Shown here: positions 23,302 to 33,775 of the stretch, piece by piece
How positions within the stretch are numbered: position 1 is the stretch's first letter
How the letters are laid out: every line of letters starts with the position of its first letter
DNA from: Effrenium voratum
Lineage: Eukaryota > Sar > Dinophyceae > Suessiales > Symbiodiniaceae
Direction of reading: 5' to 3'
Assembly (NCBI GenBank): GCA_963377175.1
Contig: CAUJNA010000446.1
Location: forward strand, 1,912,435-1,976,434
DNA length: 64,000 nt
Notes under the pieces: generated by a model
Databases searched by the model: none
The model's input: only the letters and a program-made list of their open reading frames with translations
Told to the model about the DNA's origin: nothing
Position numbers and translations under genes: made by a program

Positions 23302-23475
23302 TATATGTCTATATATTTCTGATTCTTTCTGTGTATTTCTTCAATTTTCTATGATTTTCTTCATCATCTACCACGGCCATCCACGGCCATCTATTCAGAC
23401 ATGTCCGGATATATCCGGACATATCCGGACACACACACACACACGCTCGGACGCACACACACACACACACAAAAG
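23302..23475. repeat. low-complexity intronic or intergenic tract
   Basis: TATATGTCTATATATTTC-like repeats, two copies of CCACGGCCATC, three copies of CATATCCGGA-like words and two CA runs (23,430-23,443; 23,456-23,471) follow each other. This is the typical texture of the non-coding DNA in the right two thirds of the window. Confidence 0.7.
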
Positions 23476-23554
23476 AAACAGTGGATCCTACAAATAGAAC
23501 AAGGACACACGCACAAACGCCTGCCCAACTTAAGACAAGGTTTCAACATCTTTC

Positions 23555-24098
23555 AACGACAGGTGCTGGCAAGGAGCAACAGCCAGCGTCAGGAGGCGTC
23601 AGATCTTGCAACTTCCGGATCACAGCTGCTCCATATTTGGCCAGTGACTCTTTCTCCAGAACCACCTGGAAATAGCCGGGGGCCTTTGCGCACACCTGCT
23701 CCCAGGAGGTTAGGAGCGGAAATCGGCTGCCCCTGTCAGCGAAGAGGCGCGGCAACTTCTGCAAGTACGTCTGTGTGTTCTTGGCACCGACCGCTGACCG
23801 CCCAAACTGCGCTGGAGTCATGCACACCGCTGGGGGCGGATTGTCTTTCACCGGGTCTGGGTCATGCTCAATGTCGAGGTCACCAGAATCCAGCCGTGTG
23901 AGGATGCTGGCTTCCGAGTGACCAATCTTTCCAATGAGCATCATGTTGTGCCGCAAAACCTTGACTCTCGGGAGCTCACCGTAGACAAATCCCACTGGGC
24001 TTACGCGGTCCACAGGGTCAAGGGGAGAAGCCATGTACACGCGCTCTTGCTTCTCGCTCAGGCGCAGCACGTGTATGAGGGACGTACCGGTGGCCAGC
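23555..24098 (-). CDS. large exon, unknown protein
   Basis: An open minus frame of about 180 codons follows a CTTTTTCCAAG acceptor. It contains LPRVKVLRHNMMLIGKIGHS, an acidic patch (DSGDLDIEHDPDPVKD), and LKYGAAVIRKL-like helical segments near its end. No catalytic motif is recognised. The frame is the only long one here, and it lies on the same strand as its neighbours. It is probably one of the last exons of the minus-strand gene that includes the exons at 25-30 kb. Confidence 0.55.
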
Positions 24099-24639
24099 CT
24101 TGGAAAAAGCGGGAGGAGCTCCAAAATGCATCAACCATCCCCCTACTGCGAAGTCTTGAAACATATTGAAGAAACTTGAAAAATAATATACAAAATATTA
24201 CACAATGTTGAATATGAAAGAAAATGAAAGAAAGCAACAAGAAGCCGATACGATTCGATTTGACACAGTATGACACCCAGACTCACTAAGGAATACCAAA
24301 AATCCAAGAGATACACCAAGGCATGTGTCAGCAAATGTCAGCGACACATATCAACAAGTGGACATGAATGGATTTCAAGGGACCCAGTGTGACCCAATTG
24401 ATCCCAATTGCACACACGATTCACATGCACGCGCTCTAGTTGCGCTTGCATTTGCAGATATTTGCAGGCATATGATGGCATATGCAAATAAGTGCAAATG
24501 TATGGAGACATGTGTGGAGACATGTGCTGCGCAATGCTGCGCACATGCGCAGACATTGCCCTCGATAGAAAATACAATGAACATATATGAAAAATATATA
24601 AAATATTGAGACATAGTAGAAAGGTTTTTCTTCGAACAT

Positions 24640-24745
24640 CTTCGAACTATCCCAGCCCAAGTCATCAACATTCGGGACGGCGGTCTCAATATGGCCCAAT
24701 CAGATGTGGACTCGCTGCAAGCTTCCTGATTCCTTTCAAAAAAAA
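24640..24745 (-). CDS. weak exon candidate
   Basis: The minus strand reads NQEACSESTSDWAILRPPSR and then MLMTWAGIVR between an AATCAG acceptor-like site and a GT. A second minus frame is also open (ETAVPNVDDLGWDSSKMFE). Only the presence of coding sequence, not the frame, is suggested. Confidence 0.25.
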
Positions 24746-25039
24746 AAATCAAAAACCAAAGTGCTTTGCCATGGCTTGAGCATGCTTGAGCTTTGCTCCG
24801 CGCTAGAGCGGAAGATTTCCGAACATTTCCAAACCACACGTAGGACACGAGATATCATGAGATACTACATGACATTTCTGAAGCCAGGACTTCCTTCTCA
24901 ATGTCCATTGCATCACCCGGCTGACCCCCAAAAACCCCGAACAGCCCAAACCTGTCAAGTTAGGGACAAGATGGAACAAGAAATTTCAAAATATTTCAAA
25001 TGAATGCTTAAAACATTTGCTGCGCTCAGGGGCCAAGAG

Positions 25040-26044
25040 CCAGAAACCGGTCTTCCTTGGCGAGCTGTGGTCACGCCCTTGACCTTTGAGTGGGACACCG
25101 CGCTCTTGAACACAGAGACCACCAGACCGACTCGGATGGCAAAGCTGGCTCCGTTGATGGCAGTTTTGTAGACGATCACCTGCGCGTCGTCAAGATTCAT
25201 GTGCCTGTACTCTGTGACCGGCGACAAGTGCTTCTTGTCCTTTGGCGCATCTCTACAAGCCCTTTCTGCAAGGCGCTCCTGGCTGGCTATCCACCCCGCC
25301 TCGCGGGACTTCTTCTGACCGGAGAGTGTGCTTTTTGCCCGCGCGACAGCCAGCAAGTGCTCTGTCTGGTTCCACTCGCTAAGGCCCGCCTTCTTGCTGC
25401 TGTCAACCTGCGCTGGGCTCAGGATTTTCTCGTTGATCCGAACCTGGGAGGCAAACTGCTTGATGACACTGGTGAGAGCAGCAAGGCGGTCCAGGATCTT
25501 GCCGGACTCACCAAAGGCGCCTGGGTTCGACCTCACTGCTGCTGCCATGATGCCTGCAAGAGTTCGTGGCCCTGCTGGCTTTGCAGTCTGCACTGGATCA
25601 GGCTTGTGTGCAGTCTGCACTTGCGCTGCCAGATCTGTAGCGTGGCTCGGCCCTGACACATCCGCAAGCGTAGCCGCCGGCCCTTCAAGCCCCCCCTGCA
25701 GCGCTTGGATCTCATTTTGACATGAGATGACATCTTCTGCTCTCATCAAGCGAGCTGCCACTGCATCCGACTCTGGACCAGCCTCTCCTTCGATGGGCAT
25801 CTCAAAGCATTCCTCATCCGAGTCAGTGTCGGAGTCTGGCGCAGCATCTGCTCCAGAACCGATGAAGGTGGCTCCACCATTGTTCCACCATGTCTCAAGA
25901 TGAGACTTGCAGTCTTCAGGCTTGCAGTCCACGGAAACTGCGGCTTGAAGCGAGCATGCCTGCAACAGCGCATCCTGCGCAACCTGCTGGTATTTCTCTG
26001 AGGAGAAACCACTGTGGTAAGGGCGCGCCTTGGCTGCGTACAAG
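25040..26044 (-). CDS. large exon, acidic N-part, unknown protein
   Basis: A canonical acceptor GTGCTGTTTTTCAG opens a minus frame of about 335 codons. It starts with a segment reading YAAKARPYHSGFSSEKYQQV, then has an acidic patch (PDSDTDSDEECFEMPIEGEA, about residue 75), an Ala/Gln/Pro-rich linker, and a more ordered C-terminal half with VIKQFASQVRINEKILSPAQ and MNLDDAQVIVYKTAINGASF. It is the longest clean frame between 23 and 28 kb. I do not recognise the family. The order (ordered-acidic-linker-ordered) suggests a large multidomain protein. Confidence 0.65.
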
Positions 26045-26197
26045 CTGAAAAACAGCACATGAACGCACATGAACAAATGGATGCAAATGGCTCAGCGCGA
26101 ACAACATGTGGCCTAAACTCTTTGCATCTCTTTGCCAAGGAGCAGGGATCTTTGAAAATGGAGCCCCTTCCCTCGCTTGCCTCAGATGTGACCTCAC

Positions 26198-26502
26198 CGT
26201 GCCATATAGCCCCTGCTTGAGGCTTGGAGTCCCTCGAAAACTTTCCTTTACCGTTGAAAAGTGGCTCTCGCAAATTCTCTCCTCCCGCCCTCGTGGCCAG
26301 AATGGACATTTGTCATCGGCAGTCCAGAAGATAAGGCTATGGACAGCGTGCGCGCATAGCTGCAAAATATTTCGGCAAGTCGTTCTTGCCAGCCAATGCT
26401 TCTCCCACTCTTTGCCGAAGGCTTCCTGGTTGAAGGAAATGCAAAGAAGCATCCAGTAGTGCAAGGACAGGCTGTTGTGCAGCTGCTCCTCTGGAGTGAA
26501 GC
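26198..26502 (-). CDS. exon, unknown protein with GTGAGG donor
   Basis: Between a GATGCGCGGCAG acceptor and a GTGAGG donor (26,197) the minus strand reads FTPEEQLHNSLSLHYWMLLC, then FGKEWEKHWLARTTCRNILQ, a segment DDKCPFWPRGREERICESHF and KESFRGTPSLKQGLYGT. Both borders are of good quality. The Cys/His residues in the middle are not regularly spaced enough to call a zinc finger. Splice phase with the next exon (26,044) is not resolved; an additional junction or a GC donor may be involved. Confidence 0.55.
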
Positions 26503-26859
26503 CTGCCGCGCATCACAACTGGAAGCAGCCACAACCAACTGACGGGGCAATAGGGGGGCAGCATGGGGAAGCAAACGTCAGCTGTCACTTGCTGTCATGC
26601 ATCCAAAAAGAAAAGCAAGCCTGTCTGCCCACAATAAACATCAACAAGCTCAACATAACTCAACAGAGCCCCGACATGCTGCAAAGAACTGCAAAGAGCA
26701 ACACCACTTGCATCTCGCACATCATGTGTCACATTGGGCCACGGCATGTCACAGCCGGTGGGCGCAAAGAAAAAAGTCAACCCGGCAACATCACAAACGC
26801 GCCCACGTTCGTAGAGTTGTATAGATTTGTTGATGCAGCCAGGCAACCCTGGCTTCCAA

Positions 26860-27030
26860 GCCATGCGCTGGAAAGCAGGCAGGAAACTAGCATGACCAGA
26901 GCAGGCCCGCTGTCAGCTGGATGAGGCTTGTGGCACAAGTGCCCTGGGTTGAGCCTTTGGCAAGCCTGCTTATCCGACATCGGATCCTGAATCGTATAAG
27001 GTTTGTAGCCCAGTCCTTGGCAGGGCATAT
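26860..27030 (-). CDS. exon candidate, unknown protein
   Basis: The minus strand reads CQGLGYKPYTIQDPMSDKQA, then CQRLNPGHLCHKPHPADSGP. Cys and His are frequent (CQRLNPGHLCHKPH) but without a standard spacing. Borders are approximate. Confidence 0.35.
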
Positions 27031-27129
27031 TTGAGAAGCCAGTGGTAGTGGCCCTTCGTGGAGGCGTTTAAACATGCGATAACATGCAAAAACAAAATTA
27101 CACCCGCCGTGGTCCTTGGCCCAGGTGGT

Positions 27130-27340
27130 GGCTTATGCTGCAAAGCCTGACCGATCCGAACGTCAGGCTTCTCCCTGAAGTGAAGGCGCCAATAGACAGT
27201 CTTTTGATTTGATGGAGTGAGTCGGAGTTTCCAAAAATGTAGTACTTGTCAGCATACTTCAAGCAACCGCAAGACCAGAAAGGAATTCCTTTAGGTCGCT
27301 GCAACCTGGTGCCAATGGAGCGAGGTTCTGGCCATGGCAA
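27130..27340 (-). CDS. exon candidate, unknown protein
   Basis: The minus strand reads GIPFWSCGCLKYADKYYIFG followed by NSDSLHQIKRLSIGAFTSGR. The aromatic, structured composition looks coding. Plus frames are open over part of the region but are His/Pro-rich. Borders are not fixed. Confidence 0.4.
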
Positions 27341-27498
27341 AGCAGATCATCTTTTCAACATGTTAGACCAGATTCTGCACAATTTCAACCAATCCAATGG
27401 CAAGCCGCCTATTTCCTGCGCATGGGACGGCTCTACGTGCAATTCCAAAATCAGCAAAGCGTTTCTTGGGCTCTTGCAACACAAAACGAAACAGACAT

Positions 27499-27716
27499 TC
27501 AGCTGGCTGTTTCATGGTCTATGTCTGCGGCATCCGCAACCGGTCGGATACTCAAATCATCTGCACCGTTGGCGCTGTATGGGCCGCCCACCAACACCTT
27601 GACCTTTTCCCCGGCCTTCACCATCTCATAGCTTGGAAACCAATAGGTCTCATCTAAGGCCACCACCGCGTTGCGTGTGGTAGAGACTTCAAGTTTCTCA
27701 AGGATTTTGCGAAGAC
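27499..27716 (-). CDS. exon, unknown protein
   Basis: After a GCTTGAG acceptor the minus strand reads LRKILEKLEVSTTRNAVVAL, DETYWFPSYEMVKAGEKVKV and LVGGPYSANGADDLSIRPV up to a stop at 27,499, with a possible GT donor at 27,540. It has no start codon of its own, which fits an internal exon. The peptide is highly protein-like, with strand-like VVALDETYW and KVKVLVGG segments. No family recognised. Confidence 0.55.
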
Positions 27717-27964
27717 CTCAAGCGCTCGTAACCACAAAGAAGATCAAAGCACCAACAAACTGCAATCCTATAAAATCCATTAAAATCCTATAAAGCTGCG
27801 CAACGATAGTTTGGACCATTTTGGACCCTTTCATGATCTTTCATGTCATACGCTTGTCTTGGAAGATAATGGAAGATATTGGGAGTCGAGGATGAAGCTG
27901 GTAAAAGCAGGCTCAAGGCGTGCGGGACTAAATGGATATAAAATGGGACTCAAGATGACTAAAG

Positions 27965-28535
27965 GGATCCACAAAGGTGACAAACAGCAGGGCGGCCGAG
28001 AAACTGTCTCGCTGTCGCTCATCGCTGCGGCAAGTCATGAAAAAGTCGTTGAACATCTCCATGTTTGCTGAGAGTTGCTTTGGCATGGGCTTTGCGTTCA
28101 CACCGAAGCGCTGGAGCAGCAACGCGCTCTCCTTGGCATGCCCGACAGTGTGGATATATTCTTCGATGACGTCGGCGTTCATGATGAACTTGCTGGAGCC
28201 AACCCGCTGAAGCTTGCCCCGCTTCATTTTGTCCAGCATGCAGGAAAATGATTGGATGACAGCAGATACAACTGCATCACCGGAGAGGACTCCAGATGCG
28301 ATCTGGGCTGCGATCTTGCAATCAGACTTTTGCAGCTTGCCCTCTGCAATCTGTCCACAGTACTTGGAAACAAGTGTGCTAAAGACGTCTTTCTCCACAT
28401 CACCGGTGAACAAATGGCGGAGCTGGGCCTCCACATGCGATAGCCATCGGTGGACCCCTTCAGTCTTGCGGTTGTTCGCAATGCCAAGCAGCCTTGTCCG
28501 AATTGTTTTCAGCTGATGGCCAGCCTCAGCCACAG
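27965..28535 (-). CDS. large exon, helical protein, unknown family
   Basis: A minus frame of about 190 codons reads HQLKTIRTRLLGIANNRKTE, VHRWLSHVEAQLRHLFTGDV, then Lys/Gly-rich KMKRGKLQRVGSSKFIMNAD and SANMEMFNDFFMTCRSDERQ. It is mostly helical by composition, with conserved-looking Trp/Phe/His residues. Plus-strand frames here are shorter. It sits between the exon at 28.8-30.0 kb and that at 27.5 kb and is likely in the same transcript. Confidence 0.6.
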
Positions 28536-28762
28536 AAAGTCATGGCAAATCACTGCACCGCAAGGCAGGCTTCACAACACCTTACGCTTTCGATTGCTCT
28601 CGTGCGCTCTGTTTTAATCTGTCTTACCATGTTTTAGCCCCCACATGCGCCCACACGCCCCCACCAACAATCCCCACCATATCTCACCATCTCTCGACAT
28701 TTGTCACACAATGCCACACGTGCCACAGTGCCTTGAGGACCTTTGACATCCTTTGACGCATG

Positions 28763-29972
28763 TCAAGGCGCTGGGGCCGCAAACAGCTGCGCAGCTTCAA
28801 CTCCAGCTTGGCCGGTCTGCCTGTAGTCACGGCTCAAGATTTGTTCTCGGACTCGTTGCTGCTCAGGACCTCCGGAATACAAAAGAGTTTTTCCGTACTC
28901 AAAAAGGTCGATCCGGAAGGACCACTTGGCGACTTCTCTTCGTAGCGCCTGGCTGCTTGCCAACGCAAGGCACTGCCTGCATTGGCTTGCGCCTGTCCCG
29001 CTGCAGCCTGCTGATCTTAGTGTGAGCTGGCTGTCTACCATCTGCCAGAGTGCGTCTTGCAAAGGAGATCTTTCACCAGAGAAATTTGCAAATCTCAAGC
29101 AGCCAGAATGATACCAGTTGTAGACACTTTCAGAGATCTGAGACAACGGTGAAGCTCCGCCATCTACGGGAATGCCCCCACACACCTGCTCGGTTGATTG
29201 ACCTGTGGAAGCATTATGGGGGTCCAGTCCGCTAGCGGCAACGGCCGCTCTGTGCTGAGCAGTCTGTTCGTGAACAAGGACAAACCTGAACGAGTTCCGC
29301 TGCAAGAGGATCTGTTTGTTGCATGGTGCGCAGAACGCGGGGCACTTGCCTCCTTGATGCAGTTTGTAGATCCCAGGCCGGTTCTGCGCCAGCCAAGCTT
29401 GCAGCGAGAAAGGCGGCTCACAAGCAAAGGGCCTTCCTTTGCGGTCCCGAGGCGTCGCTCGGACAGAGCCATCATCTGCAGCAGCCATATCTGCATCAAC
29501 TGAAGCAGGCTGTTCTGGCTGTTCTGGCACATCAAGAGCTGCCCGCGCAACCTGCTTTTGAAGTTGGAGGCAAGCTTTGCAGCGAAGAATCTCCTTGTCG
29601 GCGCCAAGGTCTTTCAGGAATGCTTGCCAATGCCCTGAAGGCATTGCGCATTGATTTGCCCAATGTGCTTGCTGAAAGTCCTGGTTAAAGCTGAGATTGG
29701 CAGAAGCGCACCGTTGGCGTCCTAATGTCAGCCAGTCTGCTGTCCTTCGTGCAATTTTTGCTGTTGGCTGCCAGCTCTCACTGTCAGGCGGGGGGGCCCT
29801 CCGTTTCTGGCCGCCAGGTGGCTTTTCAGGTGTCAGAACCTCAATCCGGCCAAGCTCTCCTTGCTTGCTTGGGCTCTCAATCAGGCCCGTGCCTGGCGTG
29901 ACTGACACATGCATTGAGCAGCATGCCTCGGGACGGGATTGGGCGCATGAGGCATGTAAGAAAAATAAGAAA
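28763..29972 (-). CDS. large exon with a C2-H2-like zinc motif
   Basis: A minus frame of about 400 codons. The first part is Pro/Lys-rich and disordered with a possible nuclear signal (GGQKRRAPPPDSESWQPTAK). A CxxC pair sits in ILRCKACLQLQKQ. Around residues 220-260 CPAFCAPCNKQI is followed about 20 residues later by VLVHEQTAQHR, a C-x3-C-x2-C...H-x5-H arrangement that recalls BED/TTF-type zinc fingers of transposase-related proteins. The C-terminal part (NWYHSGCLRFANFSGERSPL, SQCRQCLALASSQALRREVA) has another CxxC. Established: such fingers bind DNA in several transposase-derived proteins. Inference: a nuclear DNA-binding protein. The AG border near 29,970 is plausible; the 3' border is uncertain. 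Confidence 0.6.
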
Positions 29973-30329
29973 AACATAGAAAAACTTTGTTCCTTGACAT
30001 CCCTTGACACGAAAAACCCCTGTCACCGTCAAGAAACTCTGGCTAACTCTTTCCAAGCTTCCTCTTGCGCGGGCCCCGACAAAATGAACAAGTGGGATGC
30101 TGCGCTGCGCTGGTATCGTTCATGCCCTCGCCAGAGGATTTTTCATGATGTTTCTATATTTTTCTCACTCTGTCTCACTTCTCACTGGCCGGCAGATCGC
30201 CATCACACAGACACAAATAAGCGGATAATACCAGATACACACGCACATGCACACAGACTCCCACGTCTCAAGAGAACATATAAGAGCACATGTGGGCAGA
30301 GCCTGCCAAGATTTATCAAGATTTGCTAA

Positions 30330-30765
30330 GACCTGACAAGCAGCGCTCCAAGCTCTCCAGGAACTGCTCTGCGCAGCCGCCGCGGAAGAGGCACGTCGCA
30401 CTACAAGTAGCACGCTCTGCGGAAGCAGCGTGACTATCCCAGTGCATCAATAAGCACCCTGGCGCTGAACATCCCAAGATCACCGATGATTTGCCCTGTG
30501 CCACCAGGATGTAAGCAATCTTCACTGGCCCGCTGGAGGATTTTGCTCCCTGAAGTCCTGCAACAGCAGCTGCAGCCTTTGTCAAGGGGCCACCTACGAT
30601 CAATGTCTGGACGGGGTAAGTCTGGAAAAGCTGCCGCAGCCCATCAGAAGCTTCATTTGTAGCCAGAATGCCCCCCTGCACTTCATTGGCAACTTCGCAA
30701 GGCAAGCAGTATTCATCAGCTTTCGACCAAGCCGAGCCAAGGATGGACTTGTAGTGCGGCCATAC
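30330..30765 (-). CDS. exon, unknown protein
   Basis: After a GTTAGCCTCAG acceptor the minus strand reads WPHYKSILGSAWSKADEYCL, then GGILATNEASDGLRQLFQTY, PVQTLIVGGPLTKAAAAVAG and VKIAYILVAQGKSSVILGCS. Alternating beta-strand-like (TLIVGG, KIAYILVA) and helical stretches suggest an alpha/beta fold. The Cys-rich end (CSATCLFRGGCAEQFLE) may continue past a splice site. No family recognised. Confidence 0.55.
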
Positions 30766-30876
30766 CTGAGGCTAACCATGTCAACTAGGCTGGCTCATGC
30801 TGGCTCATTGTGACGCATCGCATGCGCACTGGCCACCCACTTAGTAAGTGCATATTAGTGCTGAGCCAGTTGCAAC

Positions 30877-30969
30877 TTCGCAATATTCGCGGTAATGACG
30901 CTCGCCGGAGCGCAGCGTGCTCAGCACTGCGTCTTCGTCACTGGCACTGAGCCACTTGGCGAAGAAGTC
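30877..30969 (-). CDS. small exon, 93 nt
   Basis: Between a GGCTTGAG acceptor and a GTTGCA donor the minus strand reads DFFAKWLSASDEDAVLSTLR and SGERHYREYCE, exactly 31 codons in phase 0. The frame is open for several codons on each side. Strongly protein-like; it is too short to be noticed by length alone. Probably the exon before the one starting at 30,765. Confidence 0.5.
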
Positions 30970-31316
30970 CTCAAGCCACACCAATCATTTTGATATTCTG
31001 TCATATTCTGTCAATCCACTTGCAACATGCCCACAGGATGGCAAACAAAGCCATGAACAAAGACATTAAAAAAAAACAGCTGATGACAGTTGACAAACAT
31101 TGACAAACATTGACAAACGATGACAAGCGCACGCGGCCCTATCCAGTCGTGAAGCTGCAGGCATTGAACCATGTTGAACCCCAACATGTCAACGTTTTAT
31201 GGGTTATTATAGGCTATTCTGGCATATTCTTGCAGTTTTCCCGCACATAACATCACATAATATATCATAATATCACATATGGCGTCCAAACTTGCCAAAA
31301 CTCAGCCAAACGTGTC

Positions 31317-31466
31317 TCAAACAACATGACAAGGCGCCGGGCCGCTGTGATCAAAGAATGCCTTCGCCATCAAGAGAGCTTGAAATGTGCAACTGCTGCG
31401 AGCCGCCGGACCCAACTCTTCACTGTTCTGACTGAACCGGTGAAGGCGAAATAGTGGCAGCGTGTC
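31317..31466 (-). CDS. small exon, unknown protein
   Basis: After a CTTTGCTGCAG acceptor the minus strand reads DTLPLFRLHRFSQNSEELGP, AARSSCTFQALLMAKAFFDH and a stop at 31,317. A GC dinucleotide after AAG (AAGGCATTC) could be a non-canonical donor within it. Internal-exon character: no ATG at the start. Confidence 0.45.
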   Translation of the reverse strand, partial: DTLPLFRLHRFSQNSEELGPAARSSCTFQALLMAKAFFDHSGPAPCHVV

Positions 31467-31568
31467 CTGCAGCAAAGCACTTCACTCTGCCCTGAAACCC
31501 AATGTGCCACGGTGCCCTAAAATGCCCTAAAACATCCTAAGCGCCCTACTGCATCAATCTCCTCGTGT

Positions 31569-31676
31569 CTAATTAAGCCCCACATCTGAGCACGCGCAAG
31601 CCAGCCAAAGCGCCTGGGTTGCGGCAGGCATTTCGCAGTCCTCTTGCTCCTGCGCGCTGCCACCCCCAGCGCTTCC
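31569..31676 (-). CDS. small exon candidate
   Basis: The minus strand reads GSAGGGSAQEQEDCEMPAAT, then QALWLACACSDVGLN and a stop. The Gly/Ser start and QEQE stretch look like a linker. An internal acceptor (GGTGGCAG) may shorten the exon. Confidence 0.3.
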   Translation of the reverse strand, partial: GSAGGGSAQEQEDCEMPAATQALWLACACSDVGLN

Positions 31677-31904
31677 AATAACTAAATGAAACTACATGAC
31701 TCCCTATCTGATCTTTCAATATTTTCCTATATCTTCCAATACTTATATATACTTATAAAATCTTGAAAATTATGAGTGCTTCCAGGTTGTGCAGGGGTTT
31801 GATCTTTGCAAGAAGGTGATATCAAGGCATATCAAGGCGCTGCAAAATCATATACATCATATAAAATCATGCAAATCTCATAAAATCTCAGCAATCGCCA
31901 GCAA

Positions 31905-31995
31905 CATCCTGGCACACGGTGGCTCCTCTTCGCACGCCTTTGCAGCTGCTGATGTGGTCTCAGAAGTTGCTGGAGGCGATTTCGTCTGGCAGCGC
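31905..31995 (-). CDS. weak exon candidate
   Basis: The minus strand reads RCQTKSPPATSETTSAAAKA and CEEEPPCARM. It is disordered in character. It lies just after the first of the two 52-nt twin exons in transcription order and may be the next exon. Borders unknown. Confidence 0.25.
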
Positions 31996-32103
31996 TGTCT
32001 CTCCATATATCTCTCCACGTTTGTCCGCTCATGTCTGCTCTAACCTCTCCTATCAACGCCTGCAAACGCCTGCAAACGCCTGCGGGCCATTGCAAGCCTA
32101 CAC

Positions 32104-32155
32104 CGTTGCCAGCCTCAGGGCTAGCTTCGGCAAGCACCCCAACCTCTCCTTGCTC
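32104..32155 (-). CDS. 52-nt exon, copy 1 of a duplicated pair
   Basis: TGCAG acceptor before, GTGTAG donor after; reads EQGEVGVLAEASPEAGN plus one base. It matches the exon at 32,586-32,637 in length, phase, both splice sites and 10 of 17 residues. The unit appears to have been duplicated with its intron. The peptide is an acidic Ala-rich helix. Confidence 0.5.
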
Positions 32156-32585
32156 CTGCAAAACGCCCGGGCAATTTCTGCAAGAACAGGCCCCCGGCTA
32201 GGACCCTTTTCCCCCCCTGCTCAGCGAGGAGGACCCCCTTCTGTGAGACAACCAACGCCGCCAACGCATAAAATTGCAAACGTGAAATTCAATGAGATGA
32301 GACATGATGAGACACGCTACATCATGCGAGAAATCATGAGAAATCGTATGATATTGAAAATTATTGAGACATATTGAAACTGTCACAGGTGCTCTCAAAG
32401 TCTACTCCTCTTACATCCTCTTACAGTCTTACCCCTCAACAAGGCACCCTCCACCTTGTGACCTTGGGGGGGGGGAGGAGGGTGGGGGGGCTTACTGCAT
32501 GTCACATGATGCTGGTCTGCTCTACTATGCTCTAGTATGCTCTAGTATGCTCTACTAATGACTGCAAACGTCTTCAAAACTGCAC

Positions 32586-32637
32586 TGTTGCCAGCCTTGG
32601 CGCTTGCTGCGGCAAGGGCTCCACCGATTTCTTGCTC
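32586..32637 (-). CDS. 52-nt exon, copy 2 of a duplicated pair
   Basis: Bounded by TTGCTGCAAAATG-side AG (TGCAG acceptor) and a GTGCAG donor; reads EQEIGGALAAASAKAGN plus one base. Same length and phase as the copy about 480 bases downstream in transcription order. Since the length is 52, including or skipping both copies changes frame by two bases, so they are unlikely to be freely skipped one at a time. Confidence 0.5.
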
Positions 32638-32639
32638 CT

Positions 32640-33770
32640 GCAAAATGTCCCTTCTTCTTGCGAAACAAGGAACGCCAGACCAACGGTGGAAGTTGTGGAT
32701 GACTGAGCCATGAAATTTCATGAATTGAACAAGGATGTGTCTGGATAGGTCAGAATATTTCATCACAGGCTGCCCTACCCGAGAGTCACCCAGCCCTCGC
32801 GCATCTTTGCTCACACTCATCGCTAGCTGCAACCGGTGGCCAAAACATGCCAAAACCATCCAAACCAAAAGAAAGACGCTACTTACTAGATCTTACTAGA
32901 CTTCTCAGCCACACAAACACTGGACAAAACCGAGACCACGTGGTTCCTACTTCTTTGCCAGCATTTGCCAGCAGCCCAGCTTTTTCCCTCACATCCGCTA
33001 CAAGCCTTGCCTTACACAACTACATACAACTACACAGAGCAGTGCAACATAATACATCATAATACACCAGGACAGAAAATGTAATATGTTACGATTTGTT
33101 ACAAGAGGTTACAATTCCACTATGATGGGATACACATGGATACACAACAATATACAACAATCACCAGCAATCACCAGCATTTGTCCCCAGTATCGAAAAA
33201 ATCCAAAGGCGACCCAAACAGCAGTAATTCTCGCCAAAACGCGGCCTCAAACAGCACCCGAACAGCATCACAAAACAATACAAAATAATAATAAAATATA
33301 ATACATAATACAAAACACCATCCTCCAAACTGCATGCTTTGATATGCTCTGGCATGCTCTGGCACCCTGCCATACCCTGCCATCAATCTCAAACGCGTTC
33401 GCCATCACCAGCCCCAACAGCACTGCATGCCCCAGCACATCCCAGCACATCCCAGCACACTCAAGTCGCAAAAAACATCAAAAAACTCCCACATGAGCTC
33501 GCGCCCATCTCCCAGCACCAGAAACAGCACCCCAAACAGCATCCAGAACAGCACCCGTCAGTCTTCCAGCATCTTCCAGCTGTCAATCTCGCGCAAATGC
33601 GCCCGTGCCGTCACCGCATGTCACCGCAGAATACATCATAATGCATATCATAATATGCCACGTTAAAGGGCTTTTTGTGTGATTTTGCGTGATTTTCAAA
33701 TATGTTCAACATGTTGAAACATGTCGAAACTCTTTGCTTCAAGCATCTTCAGACAGTGCCACTACATGCC
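32640..33770. other. intron-like DNA with short imperfect repeats
   Basis: Words such as CAGCACATCCCAGCACATCC, GATATGCTCTGGCATGCTCT and AATACATCATAATACA recur side by side. A weak minus frame near 32,770-32,820 (KDARGLGDSRVGQPVMKYSD) may be an exon. Otherwise nothing coding is seen. Confidence 0.45.
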
Positions 33771-33775
33771 ACAAC

